Source: an uncultured Ruminococcus sp.
GTDB lineage: Bacteria > Bacillota > Clostridia > Oscillospirales > Ruminococcaceae
Assembly (NCBI GenBank): GCA_900539095.1
Contig: UQAR01000001.1
Coordinates: 1-64,000, forward strand
Direction: 5' to 3'
Length of the DNA: 64,000 nucleotides
Numbering within the stretch: the stretch's first letter is position 1; the number at the start of each line of letters is the position of its first letter. Below, piece by piece: positions 41,634 through 50,278 of the stretch. The translations under genes were made by a program, and so were the position numbers. The notes beneath the pieces were generated by a model that was not told where the DNA came from, ran no database searches, and saw only the letters and a program-made list of their open reading frames with translations.

Positions 41634-41662
41634 ATTATAACATTTATTTTTAGTTTTTGCAA
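41634..41662 (-). promoter_or_regulatory. Promoter for cls
   Basis: On the minus strand TTGCAA (41662-41657) and TATAAT (41639-41634) are 17 bases apart. Confidence 0.7.
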
Positions 41663-41905
41663 TACACAAAATGCAGTTAATCTGCTGTATTTTTGTCGAA
41701 ATTCTGTTGCAAAGCCACAGGTTTTGGGGCAAAAGAAAAGCGGCAGTATTTATCCGCCGCTTTATTTCTGATATTATTTTTGTGGTGTTTGGGTGCAATG
41801 GTAGGGGTGGAAAGATAACAAAGTAATTGTCACCCCCATGATGCAGAATTGTTTTGGGATACATTATTGTGATGTGTTCCAATAATTCAACTGGCGAGAA
41901 ATATC

Positions 41906-41932
41906 GGGACGCCGAGGGCGTCGTCCCCTACA
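41906..41932. repeat. Dispersed palindrome, copy 8 (GGGACG arms)
   Basis: GGGACGCCGAGGGCGTCGTCCCC is followed by TACA; it is the inverse of the copy 6 type. Confidence 0.7.
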
Positions 41933-42036
41933 ATTCTAAACATAACGCCACACAAGATCCCACAAAAACAAAGGCAGACGGCTTTTTTCTCCCCGCTGTT
42001 CCCACAGCCGTTCTCAAAAAAAAGCACATCTGCCAT

Positions 42037-42086
42037 AAGGCAACACCGCACAAAGCCGCTAGGCGGTCCTTGTGCGGTGTTGCCTT
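42037..42086. repeat. 17-base perfect stem hairpin after the SGNH gene
   Basis: AAGGCAACACCGCACAA and TTGTGCGGTGTTGCCTT pair perfectly around a 16-base loop that can itself pair (CCGC/GCGG). It is 33 bases past the SGNH stop and may act as terminator, but it lacks a T-run. It looks like a mobile or extragenic palindromic element. Confidence 0.75.
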
Positions 42087-42118
42087 AATATATTGACCTC
42101 TTGCTAAAATTCTTAAAA

Positions 42119-43363
42119 TTACTCAGTATAGCCGAATGCAAGCACTTCTCCGTGCTTGTCCTCGTCGCCTGCCGCCATTGATATCTCCACTGTAAAGTCA
42201 GTGTCCTCAGGGAGCATAGCGATATTCTGTATCTGAGCGTTGCCCCAGCCTGACGGGCTTATGGTGCTATAGTCGCTCTCGTCATACAGCTCGCCGTCAG
42301 CAGTGACCTTGACGTGCAGTTTGCCGAACTCGCCCTGCTTTACCTCTTTGTATATCATATAAAGGAACTTTTTTCCCTTGAACTCGAACACTATCGGACT
42401 GTTGTCGCCTGTGTTGTCATAAGTCCAGCCCTTTGTAAAGCTTGCGATGCTTGAGCCTTCTTTCCAGCTGCCAAGGCTTGTTGGAGTAAGGCTGTCGCTC
42501 TCATACATATGGGCGTCCACCTCTCGTGGTGAGAAAACAGTGTCCTCAGGCATAACATAATCGCCCTCAGGTTCAACGTCCATAACAGTGTCAAAATAGT
42601 AGTCTATCATTGACGCCACAAGCTTGTGACCCTCAGTGTTAGGGTGCGACTGGTCATCGGAAAAGTCCTGCCACGTCATTCTATTGTTTGCGAAAAGATA
42701 TCTCAGTGCGTCGCAGTATGAAATCATCGGCAAGTGATAAAACTCGCCTATCTGTTTCATATAATCCTGAGCCGAGTGGTCATTTTCTGCCACCGAGAAA
42801 AGCAGTACAGGCGTGATATTCTTCTGCAAAAGCGTTCTCACTATTGACTCATAAGCGTTCTGATAGTCAGCCTCCGTGCCGTCATTTACAGCAAATTCGA
42901 TAAAGCAGATATCAGGCTCATAAGCCAGCACATCTCTGTCAAGTCTGAGTATACCAAGCTTTGACGGCGTTCCGCTAAGACCGGCGTTCACATACTGAAC
43001 GTTGTCCCCCGTGCCGAATTTCTGTGCGAAATAGTCATAAGTGAGCTTGGCATAACAGCCCTCAGCACCTGCAGAGATACCCTCCGTGATAGAGCCTCCA
43101 AGATACGCCACCGTTACCTTTTCACCCGACTGTGCTTTCTTTATAACATTCTGCATCATTGAAGTGTTTCCGTATGACACCATAGCCTTGTCATACATAG
43201 CCTGCGTCCATTCCTCGTCAGTTTCAGGCATTTTCTCCGCCTGCGAACTTGACTGTGCGGCACTTTCCGCCTTTGAGCTATCCGCACTGTTTCCGCAGCC
43301 TGCCAAAACCCCTCCGCACATTGCAACGCTTATAAGCACTGCCAGAAGTCTTTTCATTCCCAT
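42119..43363 (-). CDS. SGNH/GDSL hydrolase lipoprotein, probable carbohydrate esterase
   Basis: The protein has 414 residues. The N-terminus is a lipoprotein signal ending LAGC (Cys23), followed by a serine-rich linker (24-44). The catalytic domain has block I LGGSITEG with Ser91, a Gly in AGLSGT (about 128-133), Asn160 in AVND and Asp237/His240 in DDQSHPN. From about 270 to 414 there is a beta-rich domain. Secreted enzymes of this type often remove acetyl groups from plant polysaccharides; that substrate is an inference supported by the nearby GH74 and GH36 genes. AAAGGGA precedes ATG at 43363. It lies 113 bases after msmK. Confidence 0.82.
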   Translation of the reverse strand: MGMKRLLAVLISVAMCGGVLAGCGNSADSSKAESAAQSSSQAEKMPETDEEWTQAMYDKAMVSYGNTSMMQNVIKKAQSGEKVTVAYLGGSITEGISAGAEGCYAKLTYDYFAQKFGTGDNVQYVNAGLSGTPSKLGILRLDRDVLAYEPDICFIEFAVNDGTEADYQNAYESIVRTLLQKNITPVLLFSVAENDHSAQDYMKQIGEFYHLPMISYCDALRYLFANNRMTWQDFSDDQSHPNTEGHKLVASMIDYYFDTVMDVEPEGDYVMPEDTVFSPREVDAHMYESDSLTPTSLGSWKEGSSIASFTKGWTYDNTGDNSPIVFEFKGKKFLYMIYKEVKQGEFGKLHVKVTADGELYDESDYSTISPSGWGNAQIQNIAMLPEDTDFTVEISMAAGDEDKHGEVLAFGYTE

Positions 43364-43392
43364 AAATATTCCCTTTCCTGTCTATGTTTATC

Positions 43393-43404
43393 GAAAACGG
43401 TTTC
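43393..43404 (-). promoter_or_regulatory. LacI-type operator candidate before the SGNH gene
   Basis: GAAAACGGTTTC is a CG-containing imperfect palindrome with five of six pairs matched, about 30 bases before the SGNH start. It suggests sugar-responsive control. Confidence 0.4.
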
Positions 43405-43420
43405 ACACCGTATAAAACAC

Positions 43421-43448
43421 AAAAAGTACGGACAAAGCCGTACTTTTT
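43421..43448 (-). terminator. Terminator after msmK
   Basis: AAAAAGTACGG and CCGTACTTTTT pair around a six-base loop with a T-run, 29 bases past the msmK stop. Confidence 0.9.
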
Positions 43449-43476
43449 GGTTATATCAATGTGATATTTTCTGCAA

Positions 43477-44619
43477 TTAGTTAAGAACTGCCTTCTCAGT
43501 TTCCTTATCGAAGATATGGATTCTGTTAGGGTCGATAGCAACCTTGAGCTCATCCTGTGGACGTACGTCAGAACGAGGTGAAACTCTAGCTGTGAGCTGG
43601 ATACCCTCGCAGTTCAGATACAGATATGTTTCAGCACCCATCATTTCAGTTACTTCAACAGTTGTGTTGATAACGCCTGTTGTAGCCTGAGCAAGGAATG
43701 CAGGCTCGTCATGGATACACTCCGGACGAACACCAAGAACAACTTCCTGGTCAACCAGTGGCTCAAGAACCTCAGGGTCAACCTTAGACTCTGGAACTGC
43801 TACCTGATACTTAACGCCTCTCGTTGTCTTTGTATCCTCAGAACCGAACTCAACAACATACTTGCCGTCGATCTTGAGCAGCTTAGCGTCGATGAAGTTC
43901 ATCTGTGGTGAACCAATGAATCCTGCAACGAACTGGTTTACTGGATCGTTGTAAAGATTTGTTGGTGTGTCGATCTGCTGGATGTAACCATCCTTCATAA
44001 CTACGATACGGTCACCCATTGTCATAGCCTCTGTCTGGTCATGAGTTACATAGATGAATGTTGTACCGAGTTTCTTATGGAGCTTAGAGATCTCAGTTCT
44101 CATCTGTGCTCTCAGTTTAGCATCGAGGTTTGAAAGAGGCTCGTCAAGAAGGAATACCTGTGGCTCACGAACGATAGCTCTACCGAGGGCTACACGCTGT
44201 CTCTGACCACCGGAGAGAGCCTTTGGCTTTCTGTCAAGAAGGTGAGCGATGTCAAGAATTCTTGCAGCCTCCTCAACCTTTCTTGCGATCTCGTCCTTTG
44301 GTACCTTTCTGAGTTTCAGACCGAATGCCATGTTCTCAAATACTGTCATGTGAGGATACAGAGCGTAGTTCTGGAATACCATTGCGATATCTCTGTCCTT
44401 AGGAGCGATGTCGTTTACAAGTCTGTCGCCGATGTAAAGCTCGCCTTCGCTGATCTCTTCAAGACCTGCGATCATTCTAAGTGTTGTAGACTTACCGCAA
44501 CCAGAAGGACCTACGAGGATGATAAACTCCTTATCCTTGATCTCAATGTTGAAGTCGGATACGGCAATAACGCCGCCTGCGTACTTCTTATAAATTTCCC
44601 TTAATGATACACTTGCCAT
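43477..44619 (-). CDS. msmK: Sugar ABC transporter ATP-binding protein, MsmK/UgpC type
   Basis: The protein has 380 residues. Walker A is GPSGCGKST (37-45), the signature is LSGGQ (135-139) and Walker B is LLDEP (157-161). The C-terminal 140 residues form the regulatory OB domain of CUT1 importers (VLGVRPECIHDEPAF). No permease or binding protein genes are adjacent, which is the known arrangement of MsmK, a shared ATPase that energises several oligosaccharide importers. It would serve uptake of sugars released by the secreted glycosidases. It has its own promoter and terminator. Confidence 0.94.
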   Translation of the reverse strand: MASVSLREIYKKYAGGVIAVSDFNIEIKDKEFIILVGPSGCGKSTTLRMIAGLEEISEGELYIGDRLVNDIAPKDRDIAMVFQNYALYPHMTVFENMAFGLKLRKVPKDEIARKVEEAARILDIAHLLDRKPKALSGGQRQRVALGRAIVREPQVFLLDEPLSNLDAKLRAQMRTEISKLHKKLGTTFIYVTHDQTEAMTMGDRIVVMKDGYIQQIDTPTNLYNDPVNQFVAGFIGSPQMNFIDAKLLKIDGKYVVEFGSEDTKTTRGVKYQVAVPESKVDPEVLEPLVDQEVVLGVRPECIHDEPAFLAQATTGVINTTVEVTEMMGAETYLYLNCEGIQLTARVSPRSDVRPQDELKVAIDPNRIHIFDKETEKAVLN

Positions 44620-44674
44620 TAAAAAAGGACCTCCCTATTTAAATTTTACTAATATCCTAATTAGCTATGCTATT

Positions 44675-44703
44675 ATCATAACAAATTTTTAACAGACCCG
44701 CAA
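44675..44703 (-). promoter_or_regulatory. Promoter for msmK
   Basis: On the minus strand TTGCGG (44703-44698) and TATGAT (44680-44675) are 17 bases apart. Confidence 0.6.
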
Positions 44704-44772
44704 GAGTTTTTTTTACTAAACTTTATTATATCTCATTATGAATATTGACGAAAATTCACATAGAATAGGTAA

Positions 44773-45498
44773 TTACTTACATTCAAACGATTTCGCCGTC
44801 AATAATCTTTCAACATCTTTGTGCATTATCTCCAAACACGAACCTAGCGGTAAATCGGGGTCCAGCGGCAATTCTCCTATTTTCACACGCTTTAAAAAGG
44901 TCACTTTATTTCCCAGTTTTTCAAACATTCTCTTGACCTGATGATACTTTCCCTCATGGAGCACAACAGTACATTCATCGGGACAGTTCACATTTCCGAC
45001 AAATTCCGCCGGCAGACATTTCTCGCCGCCGTCAATAGTCATGCCCTCAGCGAAAGCCTGAGCATAATTTTCCTGCCACGGGTCACGAAGTCTGACGAAA
45101 TAAGTTTTTGGGACATGGGTCTTTGGTGACAGCATTCTGTGAGCAAGACCGCCGTCATCGGTGAGCAGAACAAATCCCTCCGTATCCTTATCGAGCCTGC
45201 CAGCAGGGAAAAGCCCCTCCCTGAACATTTCAGGCGGCACAAGCTCCAGAACGGTTTTGGATTCACCGTCACGAGTAGAGCAAACCACGCCCTGAGGCTT
45301 GTTCATCATGATATAAACATATTTTTTATATGATATCTCCACGCCTTTCACGGCAACAACATCGTTTTCGCTGACCTTAGTATCCGCAGCCTTTGCGACC
45401 TTGCCGCCTACAGTCACAAGTCCTTTTCTGCAAAGTTCCCTGACCATGCTCCGTGAAATATCGTTACGCTGTGAAGAAACAAATTTATCAAGTCTCAT
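44773..45498 (-). CDS. RsuA/RluB-family pseudouridine synthase
   Basis: The protein has 241 residues. An S4 RNA-binding domain (1-60, MRLDKFVSSQRNDISRSMVR) precedes the catalytic domain, where GRLDKDTEGFVLLTDDG (about 104-120) holds the catalytic aspartate. The length and single-domain layout fit 16S rRNA pseudouridine(516) synthase RsuA, but RluB-like targets cannot be excluded. ATG at 45498 follows AGAAAGG; the longer frame upstream adds an unlikely 21 residues. Confidence 0.9.
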   Translation of the reverse strand: MRLDKFVSSQRNDISRSMVRELCRKGLVTVGGKVAKAADTKVSENDVVAVKGVEISYKKYVYIMMNKPQGVVCSTRDGESKTVLELVPPEMFREGLFPAGRLDKDTEGFVLLTDDGGLAHRMLSPKTHVPKTYFVRLRDPWQENYAQAFAEGMTIDGGEKCLPAEFVGNVNCPDECTVVLHEGKYHQVKRMFEKLGNKVTFLKRVKIGELPLDPDLPLGSCLEIMHKDVERLLTAKSFECK

Positions 45499-45581
45499 AG
45501 CAAAAGCCTTTCTGACAATTTTCTTATAAAGATTATAGCATACGATACCGCCAAAAGTCAAATATGCGAAAAAACCTTGAC

Positions 45582-45620
45582 AAAAAAATGCCTGCAGATA
45601 TGCTCCACAGGCGTTTTATT
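45582..45620 (-). terminator. Terminator after the DUF4830 gene
   Basis: AACGCCTG and CAGGCATT pair and are followed by TTTTTT on the minus strand, 80 bases past the stop. Confidence 0.8.
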
Positions 45621-45699
45621 ACTATTTGTATCGGTTTTTTCGACCTACGAAACATTAGTTTACCCTTATTCATAATGCCGACGTTCCACGCTCAGATGC

Positions 45700-46155
45700 C
45701 TACTTTTTCCTCAATCCCTGCATAAATCCGTCCAGTTCCGCTGAGCACACATCTCCACCAATAAGCTGTCCCTCACAGACGATAAGGTTCGCTCTGACTT
45801 CCTGTTTCTTATCCCCATAATTCTTCACCGTATATGTATACACCTCAGCCGTTTTGCCCTTATAGTCCTCCAGGTCAAACCCCTGCTGTTTCTGCAATTT
45901 ATTGTACTTCTCATACACTTCATTGAACTCCTTCGGTATCGTCACTGCCTTACATTCATCGTACTCCTCCGACACCTCCCAGCCCATGTCTTTTAAAAAG
46001 GACTGCCGCTGTGCCTCGCTCTTCATCTCGTATACCACCGGTGAAGATATCCTTACTACCGTTATCACTATCACCGCCAGCAGCACCACCGCCGCCAATA
46101 CCGCACCTACTGCCGCAAATGTCGGCTTTTTTACTTTTATCGTTTTTATGAACAT
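45700..46155 (-). CDS. DUF4830-like membrane-anchored protein
   Basis: The protein has 151 residues. A basic N-terminus and one membrane helix (about 12-36, AAVGAVLAAVVLLAVIVITV) lead to an outside domain with FLKDMGWEV, TIPKEFNEVYEKYN, LQKQQGFDLEDYKGK and NLIVCEGQLIGGDVCS. This pattern is shared by DUF4830 proteins of Clostridia, whose function is unknown. It stands alone on the minus strand, divergent from minD. Confidence 0.7.
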   Translation of the reverse strand: MFIKTIKVKKPTFAAVGAVLAAVVLLAVIVITVVRISSPVVYEMKSEAQRQSFLKDMGWEVSEEYDECKAVTIPKEFNEVYEKYNKLQKQQGFDLEDYKGKTAEVYTYTVKNYGDKKQEVRANLIVCEGQLIGGDVCSAELDGFMQGLRKK

Positions 46156-46643
46156 ACCCTTTTCCTCGCTTTCTTATTTCAAAGTTTGTACATTTATATG
46201 TGTTGTCCCACGAAATATAACTACCTGTCCGATTTTTGTTATATAATTTTCAAAAATAATTTTTATAGCATTAATAATCTTATTGTATAATATTTTTATC
46301 GGTTTGCTATGATTTTTACCTACTCACTGCTGCCGTATCTTATTTCGCTTTTGTGCCGCACCTTTCATATTAATGTATACGTTGTGCAAAATAGCCAAAA
46401 GGCAAAGTGCAAATTAATGTGAATTAACGATTTTGTACTTTTTTGTACAAATGTCTTTGACAATTTCAAAATATGTGGTACAATATTATTAGGTAACGCC
46501 ATACCACCGCTGTGTATTTAACGGTCGGTACTGAAACGTTTTCTTTGGTAAGTTTCCCGCAGTTGATGTCAGGGAGATTTATTAGCGATAATGCGTTCTG
46601 CGGATAGCCGCAGGATTGATATATGAAAGGAGCAATGAGTTTT
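46156..46643. other. 488-base intergenic region between DUF4830 gene and minD
   Basis: It contains the minD promoter and about 155 bases of leader. The leader has a CTGCGG/CCGCAG hairpin just before the gene (about 46597-46613). The rest is AT-rich with nothing recognisable. Confidence 0.6.
46457..46484 (+). promoter_or_regulatory. Promoter for the minD-like gene
   Basis: TTGACA (46457-46462) and TACAAT (46479-46484) are 16 bases apart. Confidence 0.75.
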
Positions 46644-47381
46644 ATGTCAAAAATTATTGCAGTTACTTCCGGTAAAGGCGGAACAGGTAAATCTTCTATA
46701 AGTGCCTGTCTCGGTTACGCCCTTGCCAAGCAGGGAAACCGTACTCTTATCATCGAGCTTGACTTCGGTCTGAGATGTATGGATATCATGCTCGGTATGC
46801 AGGGTAATATTACATACGATCTTGGTGACGTTCTTGAAGGCACTTGTGATGTATACAAGGCTACCACAACAGTAAAGCTTGCGTCGAACCTGAGCGTTCT
46901 TTGTGCTCCGTCTGACCCGTTCGTACAGCTCAAGGCTGAGGATATCGAGAAGATCACACAGGAAATGAGAAAGTATTTTGAGTATATAATCATTGACACC
47001 TCCGCAGGTATCAACGGTTCTGTATTTGATATAGTTACGAACTCTGACCTTATCCTTATAGTAACAACTCCTGACCCTGTCTGCGTAAGAGATGCAAGAA
47101 TGATGTCAGACGAGTTCTATAAGAGAGGAAATCAGAAACAAAGACTTGTTATCAACAAGGCAAACAAAAGAATATTCGAGTTTGACGAAATGGACGACCT
47201 TGACGCTATTATCGATACAGTCGGTGTACAGCTGCTCGGCGTTATCCCTGAGGACAGTGCTATCCCGCTGGCAACAGGAAAGGGAGCACCTCTTTCTTCA
47301 AGCTCAATGGGATTCCTTGCATTCTCTGCTATCTCAAGGAGGATCAAGGGCGAGCATATACCCCTCTCTATCAAGGTCTGA
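46644..47381 (+). CDS. minD: MinD/ParA-family ATPase
   Basis: The protein has 245 residues. The deviant Walker A KGGTGKSS (11-18) starts right after the first strand, LDFGLRCMDIMLGMQ (about 41-55) matches the MinD switch region and IIIDTSAGI (about 117) is Walker B. MinD positions the division site together with MinC. Here no minC or minE is adjacent, and the C-terminus (ISRRIKGEHIPLSIKV) is not a clear membrane-targeting amphipathic helix. mgsA follows, and a min-mgsA neighbourhood is known in Clostridia. ATG at 46644 is favoured; AAAGGAG is 11 bases upstream. Confidence 0.82.
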   Translation: MSKIIAVTSGKGGTGKSSISACLGYALAKQGNRTLIIELDFGLRCMDIMLGMQGNITYDLGDVLEGTCDVYKATTTVKLASNLSVLCAPSDPFVQLKAEDIEKITQEMRKYFEYIIIDTSAGINGSVFDIVTNSDLILIVTTPDPVCVRDARMMSDEFYKRGNQKQRLVINKANKRIFEFDEMDDLDAIIDTVGVQLLGVIPEDSAIPLATGKGAPLSSSSMGFLAFSAISRRIKGEHIPLSIKV

Positions 47382-47492
47382 GCACCTTGTCAGCCGTGCT
47401 GCGTGAGGGGATCAGTGCATAGTTCGGCTGTTTGACACTATGAAACTTATTTATCCATTAATATAATACACTATATAAACGGGGGGTTTCCA

Positions 47493-47900
47493 TTGAATAT
47501 TGCACTTATAGCTCATGACACTAAAAAGGAACTCATGGTACAGTTCTGTATCGCCTACTGCGGCGTACTCAGCAAGCACAATCTTTGTGCCACAGGTACG
47601 ACAGGAAAAATGGTAGCCGAGGCGACCGGACTTAACGTTCAGCGTTATCTCAGCGGATCACAGGGCGGCGACCAGCAGATCGCAGCAAGAATATCTTGCA
47701 ACGAGATAGACCTGCTGCTGTTTTTCAGAGATCCTATCTCAGTAAAGCCGCACGAGCCTAACGATATGAATCTTCTCAGACTTTGTGACGTGCACAACAT
47801 TCCTGTAGCAACGAATATAGCTACAGCTGAGGCACTTATCCACGCCCTTGAAAGAGGCGATCTTGACTGGAGAGATATCGTTAATCCTACCAAGATATAA
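47493..47900 (+). CDS. mgsA: Methylglyoxal synthase
   Basis: The protein has 135 residues. It starts with TTG at 47493 after GGGGGG, giving MNIALIAHDTKKELMV with His8 and Asp9. GSQGGDQQIAARI holds the key aspartate (Asp60), and FFRDPISVKPHEPNDMNLLRL is the phosphate-binding and catalytic region (Asp80, Asp91, His101 close by). It converts dihydroxyacetone phosphate to methylglyoxal and phosphate, a glycolytic bypass under phosphate limitation. It lies 111 bases after minD and just before the T-box. Confidence 0.93.
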   Translation: MNIALIAHDTKKELMVQFCIAYCGVLSKHNLCATGTTGKMVAEATGLNVQRYLSGSQGGDQQIAARISCNEIDLLLFFRDPISVKPHEPNDMNLLRLCDVHNIPVATNIATAEALIHALERGDLDWRDIVNPTKI

Positions 47901-47924
47901 GCACAATTTCATATATAAAAACTA

Positions 47925-48145
47925 TGAAGGGGAGAGTATTCCCGTCCTGATGTTTCAGCGAGAGCCGTTGGTGAAAGGGCTTGCATAAAGGGCAGGAGGA
48001 AGGACACCCCGAAGTTTCTGCCTGATAAAGGGCGGACGTAGTGCTGCGTTAAAGCATTTGAGTGATCCGATACAAACACGTTCGGATAATTAGGGTGGTA
48101 TCACGGTAAAAGTCGTCCCTTGTCAGGGGGCGGCTTTATTTTTTG
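47925..48145 (+). promoter_or_regulatory. T-box leader of the hisS-aspS operon
   Basis: Stem I features are GGGAGAGTATTCCC and AGCGAGAGCCGTTGGTG. The specifier region GGAAGGACACC reads GAC (Asp) at 48003-48005 and also CAC (His) at 48005-48007. The conserved T-box AGGGTGGTATCACGG is at 48092-48106. The terminator AAGTCGTCCCT/AGGGGGCGGCTT with T-run ends at 48145. Uncharged tRNA should stabilise the antiterminator and switch on the downstream synthetase genes. Confidence 0.95.
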
Positions 48146-48208
48146 TTCGCCCGTTTCGCTCCCTCGTATCTCTAAATCAGCATACAAAAAAACAAAGGTG
48201 GTACTCCC

Positions 48209-48802
48209 ATGAAAGCCAGCCAGCTGACAAAAGAAAACATCTCACCCGAAATAGTAGATAAAATGCTGTTTCAGGGGCTTGACTACAGCGGCGAAAAAGC
48301 CGACGTTATCATAGTCCTTGGCAGCCGCAAAGCCTGCGACTACCGTGTTCCGCTGGCAGCAAAGCTTTTTCACGAGGGAAAAGCCCCACATCTCATATTT
48401 TGCGGCGGAAAAGTGCAAAATACTTCACAAGGCGAAATGGAAGAGTATAAAGCCATGCTCATCGCCGCCGAAAAATGCGGCATACCGACCTCCGCCATAA
48501 CGGTGGAAACACACTCTCTTGATACCGTGGAAAATCTGCAAAACGCAGCCGAGCTTGTAAAAAAGCATTTTCCAAACTGCAAAAGCATCATAATCGTCAC
48601 AACCGCCTATCATATGCGGCGTGCCGCCATGCTTGCACAGCACTTTTTCACACAGAAAATTATCCCCTGCCCTGCCAGCCGCGGCAGCACACAGCGAAAT
48701 AATTGGTCAATGACCGAAAAAGGCAGCACAACAGCACTTGACGAATGTCTTAAATTCGGTTATTATATAAAAAAAGGTCTTATCAAGGATTTTGAAATTT
48801 GA
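48209..48802 (+). CDS. YdcF-like DUF218 (ElyC/SanA family) protein
   Basis: The protein has 197 residues and a DUF218 Rossmann-like domain: DVIIVLGSRKACDYRVPLAAKLF (about 32-54), IFCGGKVQNTSQGEMEEYKAM with the conserved GE, VETHSLDTVENLQNA and IIIVTTAYHMRRAAMLA with the HxxR motif. It has no membrane helix. Members link to envelope or vancomycin phenotypes in enterobacteria, but the enzyme activity is not defined. It is the first gene behind the T-box and so should respond to tRNA charging, an unusual setting. Confidence 0.85.
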   Translation: MKASQLTKENISPEIVDKMLFQGLDYSGEKADVIIVLGSRKACDYRVPLAAKLFHEGKAPHLIFCGGKVQNTSQGEMEEYKAMLIAAEKCGIPTSAITVETHSLDTVENLQNAAELVKKHFPNCKSIIIVTTAYHMRRAAMLAQHFFTQKIIPCPASRGSTQRNNWSMTEKGSTTALDECLKFGYYIKKGLIKDFEI

Positions 48803-48833
48803 AACGTTGTTGTAAAACATTAAGTCAATTTGA

Positions 48834-48860
48834 TGTAGGGGCGAACAGTGTTCGCTCGTT
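48834..48860. repeat. Dispersed palindrome, copy 9, inside the hisS operon
   Basis: GTAGGGGCGAAC and GTTCGCTC surround AGT, lying between the DUF218 gene and hisS. It may affect mRNA stability or expression of hisS. Confidence 0.8.
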
Positions 48861-48946
48861 CCTTAACAACGTTCCGATATCACAGCTCTTTGAACGATAT
48901 CGGTATTCAAAAAAACAAGACAAAATACAGAAAGGATTGTTATTAT

Positions 48947-50275
48947 ATGGCATTGATAGTTAAAAGACCAAAAGGCACAGAAGACATCGTTCCCTCAAAG
49001 GTCTATAAGTGGCACACTGTAGAGAAGATAGTTTCCGAAGCTGCCGAAATATACGGCTTCAAAGAAATAAGAGTACCAACTTTTGAGGAAACAGGACTTT
49101 TCGTGCGTTCTGTTGGCGAAACAACAGACGTTGTTCAGAAAGAGATGTATTCAGTTTCCGCAGCAGGCGACTCAAAGTTCACACTCCGCCCGGAGGTAAC
49201 ATCAGGCGCAATGAGAGCAGTTCTTGAAAACGGCATCCTCAACGAGGGTCTGCCGCAGAAGGTCTATTATATCCTCTCATGTTTCAGACACGAGAATACA
49301 CAGAAAGGCAGACTCAGAGAGTTCCACCAGTTCGGCTGTGAAATGGTCGGCTCTGAAAGCCCAAGAGCAGACGCAGAGGTAATATCTCTTGCAAAAAGCG
49401 TTCTTGACAGAGCAGGGCTCAGAAACATCAAGCTCAACATCAACTCTATAGGCTGTCCAACCTGCCGTGCAGAATATCGCAAGGCTCTGAAAGAGTATTT
49501 TGCCGCAAAAAAGGACGACCTTTGCGAAACCTGTCAGGAAAGATTAGAGAAAAACCCAATGAGAATACTTGACTGCAAGTCAAAGGAGTGTCAGGAAATA
49601 GGCAAAGACGCACCTGTCATACTGGATTATCTCTGCGACGACTGTAAAGAGCACTTTGAGAAATTGCAGGAATACCTCTCCGTAATGGGTATCGAGTTTG
49701 ACATCAACCCTAAGATAGTAAGAGGTCTTGACTACTATACAAGAACAGTTTTCGAGTTCATCACCGATGAGATAGGCGCACAGGGCACAGTCTGCGGTGG
49801 CGGACGTTATGACGGACTTATCGAGCAGCTTGGCGGCAAGCCTACCCCTGCCCTCGGTTTCGGACTGGGACTTGAAAGACTTCTCATGGTAATGGAAAGT
49901 CAGGGCTGCGACTTTATGGAGCCAAAGACCTGCGACCTTTATATCGTACCAATGGGCGAGGACGCCGCAAAGAAAGCAATGGGCATCGCCGCCGACCTCA
50001 GACAGGAAGGCTGCTTTGTTGAGTATGACCTTATCGGCAGAGGTCTGAACGCTCAGATGAAGTATGCAAACAAAATAGGTGCAAAGTTCGTTATGGTGCT
50101 TGGCGACAACGAGATAGAGTCAGGCGTTGCAAAGCTTAAAAACATGACCACAGGCGAGCAGACAGATATCAAGCTTGACGGAACTATCGCCGAAAGCTTT
50201 TCAAATGCACTTATGGCAGATATGTTCAAGGATATCGACGCCGATATCGAGAAATTCATTGGAAAGGAGAACTAA
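48947..50275 (+). CDS. hisS: Histidyl-tRNA synthetase
   Basis: The protein has 442 residues. Class II motif 2 is YILSCFRHENTQKGRLREFHQFGCE (split, about 103-128), the histidine-specific box is RGLDYYTRTVFEF (about 262), and motif 3 is LGFGLGLERLLM (about 302). Residues 330-420 are the anticodon-binding domain. ATG at 48947 follows AGAAAGG; upstream in-frame codons cover a repeat. It is co-transcribed with aspS behind a T-box. Confidence 0.97.
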   Translation: MALIVKRPKGTEDIVPSKVYKWHTVEKIVSEAAEIYGFKEIRVPTFEETGLFVRSVGETTDVVQKEMYSVSAAGDSKFTLRPEVTSGAMRAVLENGILNEGLPQKVYYILSCFRHENTQKGRLREFHQFGCEMVGSESPRADAEVISLAKSVLDRAGLRNIKLNINSIGCPTCRAEYRKALKEYFAAKKDDLCETCQERLEKNPMRILDCKSKECQEIGKDAPVILDYLCDDCKEHFEKLQEYLSVMGIEFDINPKIVRGLDYYTRTVFEFITDEIGAQGTVCGGGRYDGLIEQLGGKPTPALGFGLGLERLLMVMESQGCDFMEPKTCDLYIVPMGEDAAKKAMGIAADLRQEGCFVEYDLIGRGLNAQMKYANKIGAKFVMVLGDNEIESGVAKLKNMTTGEQTDIKLDGTIAESFSNALMADMFKDIDADIEKFIGKEN

Positions 50276-50278
50276 GCA

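Larger units (their letters stand above)
41663..42118. other. 456-base intergenic region with four hairpins
   Basis: No gene is supported. It contains AAAGCGGC/GCCGCTTT (41738-41763), GGGGTG/CACCCC with a long loop (41804-41836), palindrome copy 8 (41906-41932) and the very strong hairpin at 42037-42086. Confidence 0.65.

Noticed and set aside
48848..48946. N-terminal extension of hisS
   Set aside because: The extra 33 residues read through a dispersed palindrome; ATG at 48947 has the ribosome-binding site and matches the family start.
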